DNA of 64,000 nt, from contig OX381707.1 of the NCBI GenBank assembly GCA_947462335.1, positions 79,446,610-79,510,609 on the forward strand, given 5' to 3'. The number at the start of each line of letters is the position of its first letter. Position 1 is the first letter of the stretch. This document shows positions 44,896 through 56,645 of the stretch, piece by piece. The translations under genes were made by a program, and so were the position numbers. Under the pieces are notes generated by a model. The model saw only the letters and a list, made by a program, of their open reading frames with translations. It had not been told where the DNA came from and searched no databases. Origin of the DNA: Harmothoe impar. Its lineage: Eukaryota > Annelida > Polychaeta > Phyllodocida > Polynoidae.

Positions 44896-45231
44896 GTCAA
44901 CGACATAGATAGTCTCTGTGAGTTTTCAAATATTAGCTCTTATACAGAGGATACAGTCATTTATGCCTCTGAAGATGATCCAGTTTCTGCTTATAGAAAA
45001 TTACAAGATGATTTGAATAGTTTCTCACACTGGTGTAACCTAAATAGACTAACAATAAATTCAAAAAAATCCCAAGCTATGAAATTTGGAACCCCTGGAC
45101 GAATATTAAACTTTAGAATACCTGCACTCAAATTAAATGATACTGATTTAGAATTTGTAGAAAATTATAATTATTTAGGTGTACAGCTGGATCAGTCATT
45201 AAAATTCGACAAACAGATTAATCAGATGAGG
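44896..45231 (+). pseudogene. Non-LTR retrotransposon RT fragment, 3' part
   Basis: Continues the frame broken at 41457. VNDIDSLCEFSNISSYTEDT covers the RT catalytic loop region, with YTED in place of the usual YADD or FADD, so the first aspartate is lost. It is followed by RLTINSKKSQAMKFG and LEFVENYNYLGVQLDQSLKFDKQINQ. The frame then enters the duplicated segment R at about 45232, so the LINE C terminus and 3' end are missing. Confidence 0.88.
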
Positions 45232-45790
45232 TGTAAGGACCCAATAGTGCTATACGGCTGATGCTGCCTCATGATATGATAGCAGAGCCTTCACACCTTA
45301 TTGTTGATGTAATAGAGGAGTACATCAAAGCGTCAAATGGGACATCGGATATTGAATCTGCATCAGGGAAATATGTCTGGATATCATCAGGCTTTCACTG
45401 CTGCTGAAGGTCAACCTTCTACTGAGAATAATATACCCTCTTTTCAAAAAGTATCTGCGTCCTTAATTCCCAAATATTATAATCGATATTATATAAAGAA
45501 TCATAATAGATACTATTAGATGATAATCAACTGATTGTGTCAATTTGATTTTTGTGTGAAATCGCTGTAGGTCTATGAGAAATCGATCTATATTCAACTT
45601 AATGTAAATTTGTGAAAAACAGTACATAAACATGTGCCAACCAGAAAGGATCTTCTGTGCACCATACATAGAGCATCCTTCCCGTATGTCTTCTCATATA
45701 TAGTTTTCCTGAGCTGAAAACCATATTGGATGATGTTAGCATGAAATAATTTTGTACATTGTGTGACCATCGTATAGTTTCCTATACCTC
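45232..45790. repeat. Duplicated segment R, copy 2 (partner 38780-39340)
   Basis: Collinear with 38780-39340 from ATACGGCTGATGC to TTGTACATTGTGTGACCATC. See the partner for shared runs. Confidence 0.82.
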
Positions 45791-45963
45791 TTGATTATAC
45801 CTCCTGATTGGCTTCCCCTGTCTGGGCAGCCACTATGCTGGATGAAAACACCATTATTTCTATTTCTATAGACAGTTGCTATTCATGGAGGGCCCACAGA
45901 TGGCCGCTCCCTCCTTTGTTGTAACAGCCCATGTGTCGCCACAATCAGCACAATCAGACATGG

Positions 45964-46008
45964 TCACGTGATGTGGGGTCAGCTGACCCTGGCTGGGTCA
46001 CGTGACCC
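45964..46008. promoter_or_regulatory. Paired E-box palindromes, copy 1
   Basis: TCACGTGA (45964), GTCAGCTGAC (45979-45988) and GGGTCACGTGACCC (45995-46008) lie within 45 bases. The last matches the GTCACGTGAC form bound by USF/TFE-type bHLH-zip factors. The second and third are retained in the 8.5-kb duplicate at 54464-54494. Regulatory function is inferred from motif match and retention only. Confidence 0.4.
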
Positions 46009-46860
46009 TGGGTGGGGACCTTGTATGGATGGTGGTCTCCGTGCTGAGGATGTCTGTACATATATCTGTGCCCGCCTGCCGAATCGACTGGCCACATCTT
46101 TCTATTCTACACTGCTTTTATATTTCCCTGTTTATTTCCCTCAAATCCATCCTTGACTACCTGCCTGCCTACCGCATATGCCCTTGCCTGCCTGCCCCAT
46201 CTCTAAACTCCCTCCTTCTTCACTTCCCTGCTTGCTCTTTTAATTGGCCTCAAATTCAGCCTTCCTCCGACCCATATGACTCTCTTTCTCACCCTCCCAT
46301 CATATCCAACATCCTCTTACTCACGGCTGCATCTGCCATATCTTTCTTTCTACCATCCTTGACACCCACTGTGTGCCTGTCTGTGGTCCCTGTCTGACTG
46401 CATCTTTCCCTCTAAATATCCCCAATATCATTCCTGTATCACTTCCTGTCTGCCTGCCTCTGGTGCTTCACCCAAATCTTTAGTTCACCGTTGGCAATCC
46501 CATCCCAACTATAGCTAACATCCCTAATGTTCTTGTGGCCAGTTCTATAGTTTGACATCTCTCTCCTGTTTTACCTGTCTTTATCTGACTCAGACAACAT
46601 GGTTGCTATAATTACCCCTGCCCTTTGGCACTGCTTGTCTTACTCTTATCTACAGAGACTGTATGTTGTCTATTTATAAGTCTATAACTACGCATCTGCT
46701 GCTTACTTAGCCGTGTTAGGAAGGGCAAGCTTGTTTTCTTCCATAACCCTCCCTTATTGGCCATATGCTATGCTTTAGAAGCAGATGGATATAAAACGCA
46801 TAGTTAACAAAGAAAAATGTCTATGTTACATTCTACTCTAAGACGACAAAACATGTTATC
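46009..46860. repeat. Array unit: C/T-rich section and block P, copy 2
   Basis: GGTGGGGACCTTGTATGG is followed by CGACTGGCCAC and a long pyrimidine-rich stretch to about 46480. Then comes block P at 46563-46760. The frame at 46002-46397 (131 codons) is a pyrimidine-rich translation and is not kept in the duplicate at 54479, where it reads through different residues and stops at 99 codons. Confidence 0.7.
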
Positions 46861-48176
46861 CTTGACCACATGTTGACTACAGAATGCTTCCCAATCATTA
46901 ATTGAAAAGGCTCATTTTCATACTCTGCCTACAGTGCTCCCTTATTAGCTAGTTAATCATTTTATGCACCCATATTGATTTCTCTGTGGTTGATGATTCG
47001 GTAATGGTGTAGGTTTCAAAGAAGGAAGTGCATTTAGAGGTACATTGCATGGGGGAAAAGGTCGGGACATACACACGTTTGGCCCACACATGAATAATAA
47101 AGTTAACATTTAACAATACAAATAATTACATTTTTCATGACAATGAGAAAACTTGAGAAATTAGATTCCCTCCAGTGGAAAATGTATTACAGCTACATAC
47201 GAGGCCTTGTGAAATTAACATGTGCAAGAAAGTGCAGATAACTGTTGACCGCCCCCTGACCTTGGTAAGAGGAAAACATACTGATCTTGTGACCATAAAA
47301 ATGAAAAGTACTGGCGAAAAAAGGGCTTTTTGTTATAACATTATTGAATCATCGTCTAAATGATAAAATCTCTATAACACTGTAAGAATTGGCAAAGTAA
47401 TGGCATTTTTTTCCATTTCCCATTTGTATGTATAATATTTTAATGTTAAAGTTTATAAATTCATTCAGCCTTACGATATATGCAACATGACATTGGATGT
47501 TATGGACTGGGAATTCTTTGCACCTTCACACAAGGGGGGCGCTGCAGTCGGTCCTGCTTGTGCCAGCAGCGGCAATAGAATGCAGTATGAACGCCAGTAA
47601 CCAGCGCAAGCAGAGTTGCGCAACTTTTACCATTTTCACAGGGTCTTCCCGAGGCTACTGCTGCGTCATTTGAATCGAGCCACAAACGAACTCACTGTAT
47701 GTACCACTGGGATGTAATAACTGTAGCACCTTTACTCAATACCAAGGTATATTAATGGTTTAGCATAAATTAAACCAATAATGGTTTGAAAAACTAAATG
47801 GTTTTACAGAAACACACATCGATCGGAGCAATAGAGTCCCCTTTTATCACCCACAGCAATTTCGGAGCTCAATTACTTTTGTTAGTGGACACAAAACGAT
47901 CAAATACAACTGATAATACCAAGATCTCAGTTCAGTCTACCTCACCATAGTAGGATTAGGGTCAGGGGAGCCATAGATAATTTGCTTAGGGCCCAGGAAC
48001 TTTGCTGGCAATGTTAAACAATGGGTGTTTGCGTTTTTTAGAGCAGTGGCCTCGTTTTGATTATGGCTTCAAATGGTAAAGGTGCGCGATTTTCCCATTA
48101 AAATAAACAAAATGGCGAGTTTGTGAAAGTAGTGTATAATGATTCTGTTGGATGTTCTATAGGAGGCTTCACAAAA
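46861..48176. repeat. Array unit: block Q, copy 2, and downstream
   Basis: Block Q spans 46868-47060. A segment with TGTGACCATAAAAATGA, then GGGCTTTTTGTTATAACATT, at about 47280-47345 matches 56415-56475. The 62-codon frame at 47175 is not conserved there. From 47480 to 48100 no partner was noticed. Confidence 0.6.
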
Positions 48177-48614
48177 TTGTAGCGCAATATGAGGGAATTA
48201 CCTTTAAAAGAGCAATGTGGCTCAACAAAGTGACCTGAGTTTATAAATATGCCACAATTGCTTTGCTTTGTTACATTAGCTGTTCATATTTCTTCATATT
48301 TATGTTGCTTCACTTGAAAAGGTTTCATACAGACAGTCCTTGACAATAATTTGTTTGATCCATCCTGTCTTTCCTCTTCTGGCATTACCTATGTCCTTAG
48401 TGTCTTCCTTCTTACTGTCAAAATTTCAACACTAATCTAATTAGCAGTACTGTGTTCCTATCACATCAGCAGGATTTACCTCTGCAACCCATCATATTGA
48501 TGTTGATGTGGCAGTAATTAGTGCAGACTGTTACCTCTAAAGGCTTGCCCTGTTCAGGATTAATGTCTGTCCCGACATAGGAATGGGGAACCCCATGCAG
48601 CTAGGCCACCCATG

Positions 48615-48618
<4 letters not shown>
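48177..48618. repeat. Segment F, copy 1
   Basis: The order is TTACCTTTAAAAGAGCAATG, ATTTATGTTGCTTCACTTGA, TGTGTTCCTATC then AGCAGGATTTACCTCTG, TTGATGTTGATGTGGCAGTA, GGGGAACCCCATGC. It recurs at about 49390-49790 and 56650-57070. Confidence 0.75.

Positions 48619-48712
<94 letters not shown>
48619..48712. repeat. (TA)n microsatellite
   Basis: About 94 bases of uninterrupted TA dinucleotide. It sits in segment F copy 1 at a point where copies 2 and 3 have unique sequence. Confidence 0.97.
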
Positions 48713-48713
<1 letters not shown>

Positions 48714-49380
48714 GCTATACTGAAAAGCACTAGGGCTGTCGGGTTAATTAGAAGAGTGTTTATTATTCATGTCCCGGTTCGCTTTAATCAGGAGGGAGGT
48801 ATGTTATAAGGGTAGGTAGGTCAGAGGTCAGGCTGCTTCAAGGGTAAATGCAATTAGTTAGTTTGTAGGGGAACTAAAGTGTTTCTGTTTATTGCCTGTG
48901 GTTCCGGTTAGACCTTTGCAAGCTGCTTGACTGCCGATGCAGTCCTGCCTACTACAGTCCCAAATCCTGGTTTCTTCATACTTGTCTACATCCACATGCC
49001 TTTCCCCTTCATTCCTCACCATGTCTCTTCTCCCATCTGTGTTACGCTTTCTCCCTTTCTCCCTGCCTCCCTCCCCTGGCTCCCACCTCCGTCTCTCATA
49101 TTTTCTGTCCGTGCATGCATGCCTGGGATCCCCATCTTTTTTTATGTAGAGGATTGTGTCACTTTAATCATCTTGTAAATAATCAGCATTCTTCATCCCA
49201 TTACTTTTACTTTTCTCCATTTCCCATAAGTATGTATAATATAGTTTTGTATATTTATATCCATGCCCACAGTGTTCCATGGACTGTGATTTCCTTCAGG
49301 GTTTCTATGCATTTAAAAGGTATCAATGTAAACATTACAATGATTCATTGTGGAAGACCAACAGAAGAATTCATGTTATA
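48713..49380. repeat. Segment G, copy 1, then C/T-rich stretch
   Basis: Shared runs are GGGTTAATTAGA, GGAGGTATGT, AGGGGTAAATGCAATTAGTT-like sequence, GGAACTAAAG and TTTATTGC..GTGGTTC. Other copies lie at about 49800-50040, 57085-57310 and (partial) 62225-62360. The 83-, 70- and 88-codon frames in the pyrimidine tract are not conserved. Confidence 0.7.
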
Positions 49381-50040
49381 GATTTAAGGATAAGGTAATT
49401 CGCCTTGAATGAGCATTGCGGTGCAAGAAAATTTACTTAATGTATAACTATGTCACTGTGACTTTTGTTCACTTAAACATGTGATATTCAGACAACCTGT
49501 CATTTCTTCTGTCAGTATTTTATTTGTTTCATCCCTTCTTCTTTCTTCTGGCTTTGCTCTCTTCCTGCTGTCCTTCTCACTGCCAATATTTTAACAATAA
49601 TCTAGATGACAGTTCTGAGTTCTTAACCCATTAGCAAAATCTACCTCTGCAATCTGCCTAATTGATGTTGATGTGGCAGTAATTGGTTTAGACTGTTACC
49701 TGTAGTGGCCCCTAAGCCCATCCGGGATCAATGTCTGACCCGACACATGCATGGCCAATACCTGGCCCGAGGCCATCCCTATAGTTATATCTATCATACT
49801 AAATACACATGTGCTGTGGGGTTAATTGAACTGTGTCATGTAGTGCATGGTTTATAATTAATGTTTTTGTTAGGTTCAGTAAGGAAGGAGGTATGTAATT
49901 AGTGCCCCTAGGCCAGGGCTCATGGGTACTTTAGGGGTAAATCCAACTAGTTAGTTTATACCGGAACTAAAGCTTTTCAGTTTATTGCTTCTGGTTCTTT
50001 CTACCTGTATTGCTGCAGTGCTGCCTACCTTAATCTAGAA
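49381..50040. repeat. Segments F and G, copy 2
   Basis: Tandem copy of 48177-49000 at a period of about 1.1-1.2 kb. It keeps ATTGATGTTGATGTGGCAGT, GGGATCAATGTCTGACCCGA, GTCATGTAGTGCATGGTT and TTTATACCGGAACTAAAG. Confidence 0.75.
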
Positions 50041-50964
50041 TCTGCCTGCCCCCATACTTGCCACCGGCTTCCTTTATCCTTTTTTCTTGTCCCATCATCC
50101 ATGTCACCTTTCCTCCCTTCCTCCCTCCCTCTCCTACCCCAACATCCCGTATGTCTGTTTTACCTTTCTGCCTTCATACCCAGACCCATGCTACCCTGAA
50201 ACTCCCTTCTTCCCTTCTCTTCCCACCACCTGCATAGCTGTTTCTCTTCCTGTCTGCCTGTCTCTTAGCTCCACAACTAGACACCCCTTTTAGCAGACAG
50301 CCCTATAATTACTTTAATTTGGCTCTTTTTGTATTTCTATCATCTACTAGATAGCACTTATTGTATTTCAGTCATCCAAACAGACAGTCTATCACCTATT
50401 AATAACTCCATAACTAGCTACCTGGCAACAACAGCACGTCTAAAGTCCATTAGTTTACCATGATTAATTGGCTTGCACTAAATGTTGCCTACAGCAGGGC
50501 TTTCAAATGAAACTTAAAAAGGTTTATTCCCAGTCAGCCCCTTACATTGCTCCCTGGTCGGCTTAGCCCTTGTTTACCTTCTAGTTGATGAATTATTCAA
50601 TAATGTGGTCAGTCTTTAGTCTCAGCCCATGAGTGGGGATTTTATTGAGATGGGAAATGCAGAGGAGAGGGGCATGTATAACATAAAGGATGGGCTTCAT
50701 GTTGATTCATGCATACTTTCCCAGGACATTTACTAGAAGATTTATTATTGAAAGTCAAGTATGTAAAACTTGAGTTACTGGGTGGTGCTACATATGTGCA
50801 TTATGCTAACAAAATGAAACGGGTTTCTTCAAAAGCATTTAAACATAATGGTTCTAAGTGTGTGCTCCTTCTTATACATTTATATATATTGATCTTTAGA
50901 GAAGTTAAGATTGGGATTAAGATAAACTTTAACGTTAACATTGGTGAATAACAGAAATAGATGA
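50041..50964. repeat. Array unit: C/T-rich section, blocks P and Q, copy 3
   Basis: Block P is diverged here: AACAGACAGTCTATCACCTA, TAACTCCATAACTAGCTACC. Block Q follows at 50460-50640. The region 50270-50640 is closely matched by 57560-57900, the second half of the 8.5-kb duplication. Confidence 0.7.
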
Positions 50965-51898
50965 GGCTCACTCTCACCAAATCAGTGCAACTAAAAAAGT
51001 GACGTACATGATCGGCGGACGTACATGATCGGCAGACGTACATGATCGGCAGAGTACAAAACCTATCTTTTACCCCCTGCACTACGATGTTTCACTCTCC
51101 CAACCATACCTACAGGTTGTAATGTATCTTTAGGGAGTTTATTAGAAAAAAATCAACTCCCAAAATATGTATAGGGGCCGGAGGGGGGGGCTCAATGTGT
51201 AACCGATCATGTACGTCACATGACGTACATGATCGGCTTGGAATGTCATGTAACATGTCCTCATTACCCACTGCTTCACATGTCTATGATTATACATATT
51301 TAGACCTACATCATATGTACACCTTGCTATGATTGATTTATTTTATATATGGTCAGAAAGGGTAATTAAGACAGTCAATAAATAATGGCCGATCATGTAC
51401 GTCACATGACGTACATGATCGGTATTTCAAATGTCATGTAAAATACTCTTACTAGTCGCATCTACACATGTCTAACATCTTACATGTCAAGACACACATC
51501 ATATGTACACCTAGGTAAGGTTTATTAATGTTTTTCCTTGTTCAGAAAGGGTAGGGCAGTCAATAATCACCGATCATGTACGTCACCGATCATGTACGTC
51601 ACATGACGTACATGATCGGTATTGAAATGTCAAGTAAAATTCTCTTCCTAGTCGAATATACACATGTCTAACATAGAACATGTCAAGACACACACCATAT
51701 GCACACCTTGGTAAGATGTATTTATGTTTTAACATGGTTAGAAAGGGTAGGGCAGTCAATAACTCCCGATCATGTACGTCACCGATCATGTACGTCACCG
51801 ATCATGTACGTCACCGATCATGTACGTCCGCCGATCATGTACGTCCGCCGATCATGTACGTCCAAATAATAGTTGCATCGATCTGGTGAGAGTGAGCC
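50965..51898 (-). mobile_element. 934-bp TIR element with internal palindromes, copy 2
   Basis: The ends GGCTCACTCTCACCAAATCA and GATCTGGTGAGAGTGAGCC match copy 1 (13340-14206) on the opposite strand. The flanks are ATGA and ATAA. Three 34-base palindromes lie at 51203-51236, 51389-51422 and 51586-51619. Each is CCGATCATGTACGTCA, a CA centre, and the inverted half. The half-site also occurs in tandem at 51769-51862 (six direct copies) and 51001-51053 (three copies, other strand). Units of about 186-197 bases link them. No open frame above 93 codons exists. Non-autonomous. Confidence 0.9.
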
Positions 51899-53040
51899 AT
51901 AAATGTCCACATTAAGTATTCGTACCTCTGTACATACTTGATAGGCTGTTGATACTACAGAGCAGTCTGTGGACTGTCAATAACTAGCAACCGTCCTTCT
52001 CCTCCCTACCTTCCCTATCTATAGGCGGTCTATAGTTATCCTGCCTAAATCAATAGGGCTGCTATATTCCCCATGAAAAAAAGCCATATCTCTAGCTATA
52101 GAATATTTACATATGGAATGAATAAATCAGTAGTAAATATAACCGATTCTATGAATGATACAAACTGTATGAAGCTTTTGGTCCTTTGCATGCTTCCTGT
52201 GCATGGATCTGCCTCTCTGTATCTCTCACCGCTGACCTCCATGCTGTCTCTATAATTGCCTCCGCCTTTGGCACTGCCTGTTTGACTGTTATTGACGAAG
52301 GCAGACAGTGGATTATAAATAACTACATGATTAGATACTTAGCTTCGCTGGCAAGGCTTATCCCATAGTGTTTCTATCCTCACCCTTCCTCATTTGACTG
52401 TTGGGTATTAATAACTGCATAACTAGATACTTAGCCTTTTTTGAGAACAATTTGACTTTATTTGGCGTTTTGTTAAATACAGGTACACAAATTCCTTCGA
52501 TAAGTTTCATATCGGGTATACATTTGTACATATTGAGGGAATGAAGATTCATTCATGATGTGGTACACCTGGTACATAGGTCTATCAGTTGTAAACTTTT
52601 GGAGATACCGTATGCTCATACTGCGCCAAACAAGTAAGGACGGAGTTTCAGCGTAGCTGATGTTATATACTCCCCCCTATTTTAGTATTAAAAACAAATA
52701 ATTATCCAAAATATCCTGCCTTCACTGCAAAATAATTCTCCCCGTGTTTCTACCCAGACCATAACCTATCCCAAGGCAGTCTATAGTTATTCTGATTAAC
52801 GGTTATGCATGAAGCATTTGTTTGTATTATGTTGATACTGTATGTAATGTATTATATAAGTGCAGGTGATTGTGACACAAATAAGCCTCTTTATTCTATT
52901 AATCAATGGCAATGAATTAGCATGCACTAGAATGTTGACTACAGAATGCTTTCAAATTTGAGCTAATTCAAAAGCCTACATTGCTCTCTTGTTGGCCTGT
53001 TGATCATCTAATGGACTTTATTGATTTCCTAATTAATCAC
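51899..53040. repeat. Array unit: segment I, blocks P and Q, copy 4
   Basis: AACCGTCC..CCTTCCCTATCTATAGGCGG, AATCAATAGGGCTGC, CATATCTCTAGCTATAGAAT, then block P at 52190-52370 with a second partial copy at 52390-52435, and block Q at 52905-53040. The close partner is 58590-59260. The 60-65-codon frames here are not maintained in the partner. Confidence 0.72.
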
Positions 53041-54191
53041 TGAGTACAGAGGTCAGATTTGAATCATATTCCATGAGGAGGAAGGGTATGATGAATATCA
53101 AGCTAATAAAAATGAGTAACATAACCCGTACCTGGTAATTTTTGCTGGGGAGGCTAGGATGGAGGAGAAACATAGTTGTTCTTTATGTGGAGCTGGAGGG
53201 GAAGCTTCTGTATAGTCCCAATTGTAACAATAGCTGATATTCAAGACATAAAGAACACCAGCGCACTCTATTGGACCTGTTATATCTCATAGATGAAAGA
53301 AAATCATAGGATGAACTATTCATCTTGAGGCTACACATGCCTTGATTTTATTCGGCTCACATAATAATGACCCTTAATACAGTTAACGCTGGTAGGAGTT
53401 TGCAATGCAGCTTTGTTCTTAGTCTCAATCTCATATTGCACAAACCCTAGACTGATCTAGTCATTCTATGTAGCACATGTTATTTATACATGACTGATAC
53501 AGCATACATTAATGAATGTTAAAGATAATGCTCTTTTTATGCCATGACTCTATAGAGCACTGTCATTGTTTCCTTTTCTAATTTCAAGACAAGAAAACCT
53601 GTAATGTATACAAGACCTTAGTCATTAACATAAATTCTAGGCACTACACAGTGTCAGTGGAAATGACGAATGATGGCTACCCACCATATTGCATGGCTTA
53701 GTTGCATCACATGTACTTCACGCTCATTCATTGTTCAGCTATTGGCCTAATTAAATCATGTCAATAGGTATACATGCTCTCAGCAAACTTAGTCATGCTT
53801 TATTCTCATTTGATTATGCCTATAATACTCAATCAAGGGTGCCTAGTCTGGTCCATAGGCCATTCCTCGTTCGTCAGATATCGAGACAGGCAATGTTTTT
53901 CTCTGTTTAATACTTTTTTTGTACAATAATTTGCAGGTGAAATGTTTATTTAGTGAGTTGTTGCTTGTGATAGCATAGCTAACGCACCAGTAGTATTTAC
54001 CCTTCAGATTGCATTACCTGGTTGCATAATGATAGTACTGCATGACTCAATACACAATCATTGTTCAGGTATTTGGCTGATTAAACCGTGTCATCAGGCC
54101 ACTGTAGTTCTCAGGATTGTAGGCAGGGACCACTGTGGCATTATTTGCATCAGCAATTGGGTTAATTAAATGATGGTGCATGTAATGCTGA
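53041..54191. repeat. Array segments J and K, copy 1
   Basis: Segment J (GCCTGGTAATT, GGAGGCTAGGAT, AGCGCACTCT.TTGGACCTGT, GAAAATCATAGGAT) spans 53125-53330 and matches 59365-59550. Segment K (CCATATTGCATGG.TTAGTTGCAT, CATTGTTCAGCTATTGG, GGGTGCCTAGTCTGGTC) spans 53660-53880. It has a partial repeat at 53985-54110 and partners at 61225-61340 and 63490-63710. Confidence 0.7.
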
Positions 54192-54441
54192 GCCCAAATA
54201 GTTTATTTCAGGCCACCCGACTGACCCTAGCAAAACAGGGCCGACCCTACGTTTTTTTTTGCTCAATTTTGAAGAACATTTCATATTTTTACACTTTTTA
54301 GGTCATTTTTAGGGTTTATACTGAGGATGGCTAGTACTTTCATGTTAAAAAAATAAAATAAAATAAAATAAATATTCGACCTACCGACCCCAGTCTTTCT
54401 TGCCATGTTGCCTGAAACAAATCTTCTTTTTTTTTTGGCCT
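54192..54441. mobile_element. MITE, TTTGGCCT-ended family, copy 4
   Basis: The left end (GTTTATTTCAGGCCACCCGA) and the right end (TGCCTGAAACAAATCTTC, TTTTTTTTGGCC) are inverted-repeat related. Inside are GGGCCGACCCTACG and TATTCGACCTACCGACCCC, the reverse-strand form of the family core. It lies between two array units. Confidence 0.7.
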
Positions 54442-55440
54442 TGGGTTAACGACAGGTGTTGGGGTCAGCTGACCTTGGGTGGGTCACGTGACCCTTGGTG
54501 GGGACCTTGTATGGTGGGTGGTTATGTTGCTGATAATGACAGTACATATGGCAGTGCCTGCCTGCTGTATTGACTGGCCACTTCTCTTCATTCTGCACTA
54601 CTTTCCTATTCCCCTTCCTACATCACTCAAATCCCCCCCAACTTCCTGCCTCCCATATGTTCCCTTGCCTCCCTACCAAACCTTCAGTACCTCCTTCTCC
54701 ACCTACCTGCTTGCTCTTTTATTAGGCCTCAAACCAAGCCTCACTCTCCCGCCTGTTTCTCCCACTTACCCTTCATAGCCTCTCACTAGCAGATTGATCT
54801 TTCATCCTGACCTTTCCCCCGTGTGCCAGACTCTGATCCCTGTCTGGCTTTCTCCTTCTTTGTCAATCTTCCAATCACTCTCTCCTCCTGTCCTTTGCCC
54901 TGATGTAAAGTGGAAATCCCACCCAGTCCCAAACCACCCTCTCTAATCCTCCTGTGGTCAGTTCTATAGATTTACATCCCTCCCCTGTTTTACCTGTCTT
55001 TATCTGACTCAGACAACATGGTTGCTATAATAACTCCTGCCCTTTGGCACTGTTTGTCTTACTCTTATCTACACAGATAGTCTGTCATCTATCTATACCT
55101 CCATAACTACTTACCTAGTGCTTACAAAGCCAAATTGTTAGTTCTCTGCTGGCCATCCTATCCTGACTATTACTACCCTCCCTAATCCTCTTGTGACCAG
55201 TTCTATGAATCCCCTGTTTTACCTGTCTTTATCCGACTCAGACAACATGGTTACTATAATTTCCCCCAGCCTTTGGCACTGCTTGTCCTACTGCTATCCA
55301 CAGAGACGGTCTGTTATATATTCATAGCTAGATAAATACTTAGAAGCTGCTCACATAGCCTTGTTAAGAAGGGCAAGCTTCTTTACCCCAGAACCTTTCC
55401 TTATTGACAATCTATTCTAATTTAGGCACAGGTGGCTGTA
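54442..55440. repeat. Array unit: E-box pair, C/T-rich section, two block P copies
   Basis: The 8.5-kb duplicate of 45.97-46.86 kb. GTCAGCTGAC lies at 54464-54473 and GGGTCACGTGACCC at 54481-54494, followed by GGTGGGGACCTTGTATGG. Block P occurs twice, at 54988-55135 and 55215-55415, a local tandem duplication. Confidence 0.72.
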
Positions 55441-56645
55441 AAACACGGCATTATTAGAAAGAACATTTACAATGTATATTTACTCTAGTACAGCAAAATG
55501 TAATCCTTCATTACATGACCATAAAAAGCTCTCAAGTAATAGTTAAAAAGGCTCAGTCCCAGACCTCCACCTTCATTACTCTCTTTTTGGCTAATTAATT
55601 GATTAATAGACCTACATCGATTTTTCTGTGGTTGATGATTCAATTTGCGTCAGCTCCTACACAGATAATCTATATGTTTGAGAGGTTAGTCAGTTGCGGC
55701 TATCCCAGGTTTCTCATAGGCACATTAGTGAAGATGACAAACTTATACTCAAAATTGACTAAGGCAACCCAATGCCAAAATAACTAACCCTAAAATGCCC
55801 TCAAATGAAAAGACTGAGGCAAGTAAGTCATTTTGACTAACTTGACAGCATTGACTAACATAGGTTGGGCATATAGGAAGCCACAATATGACCAAGAGTC
55901 TCTCAGTCATTTTTTGGCTCCCTATATACCACCAATCTATGTTAGTCAATTCTCTTATTGACTGATGGACCCACTATAGCCTTCCCTTTGCTATGCGTAT
56001 TAGGGTTACTCGTTTTGACTAAGGAATTGCCATAGCCATTTTTGGCATAGGTATTTTTGAATATAAGTTCGTCATTTTGAAGGATAAATACCCCTATGAC
56101 GAACCTTGGATAGCCTCATAAACGTATGGAGTTTTAGTGTAGTTAGAGCATTTATTGGTACATATAATGGGGGAGGGGTCTTATGATACTCACATTCGGT
56201 CTGCACAGTATTCATTGAAATATCATCTTTAATCTTAAGAATATACATCATAATACTTTAGGAAACACACTGAGGTTCCCTCTGAACTGAAATGTATTGA
56301 AATTACATATATGACATAGTAACATTATTCATATAAAGATTTGAAATAATGTGCAGGTCAGCTGCCGACCTCTCGGCATCAATGTGACCATGATGAGAGG
56401 CTGACGTGTCTCTGATCTTGTGGCCATAAATAATGAGTAGTCCCTAAGGAAGATAGGCCTTTGTGTTATAACATGATTGTAGCATCTCTTGAAAAATCAG
56501 ATGTAAAAGTTTATAAATCAGGTTTTAAGAGATATGTTACATGTTATGTGCCAATTGTATCTCATGGACTGGCAGTTCTTTGCAGTTTTCTATGAGCAAT
56601 TTAATACAATGGAAGTTCCATATGAGACTCCATAAAATTGTAATT
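55441..56645. repeat. Array unit: block Q, copy 5, with unassigned sequence
   Basis: Block Q runs about 55505-55640 (CTCAGTCCCAGACCTCC, TTAATAGACCTACATCGATT, TCTGTGGTTGATGATTC). The tract 55740-56100 shows short inverted repeats of GACTAA / TTAGTC-type sequence with CATTTTGACTAAC repeated, possibly a degraded insertion. The segment 56400-56540 matches 47270-47400. Confidence 0.6.

Noticed and set aside
46002..46397. 131-codon plus-strand frame in array unit 2
   Set aside because: Translation of a pyrimidine-rich tract. The 8.5-kb duplicate at 54479 diverges in residues and length, with no sign of protein-level conservation.
51769..51862. CRISPR-like array of CCGATCATGTACGTC units
   Set aside because: Tandem half-sites without true spacers, inside a eukaryotic TIR transposon, with no cas genes.
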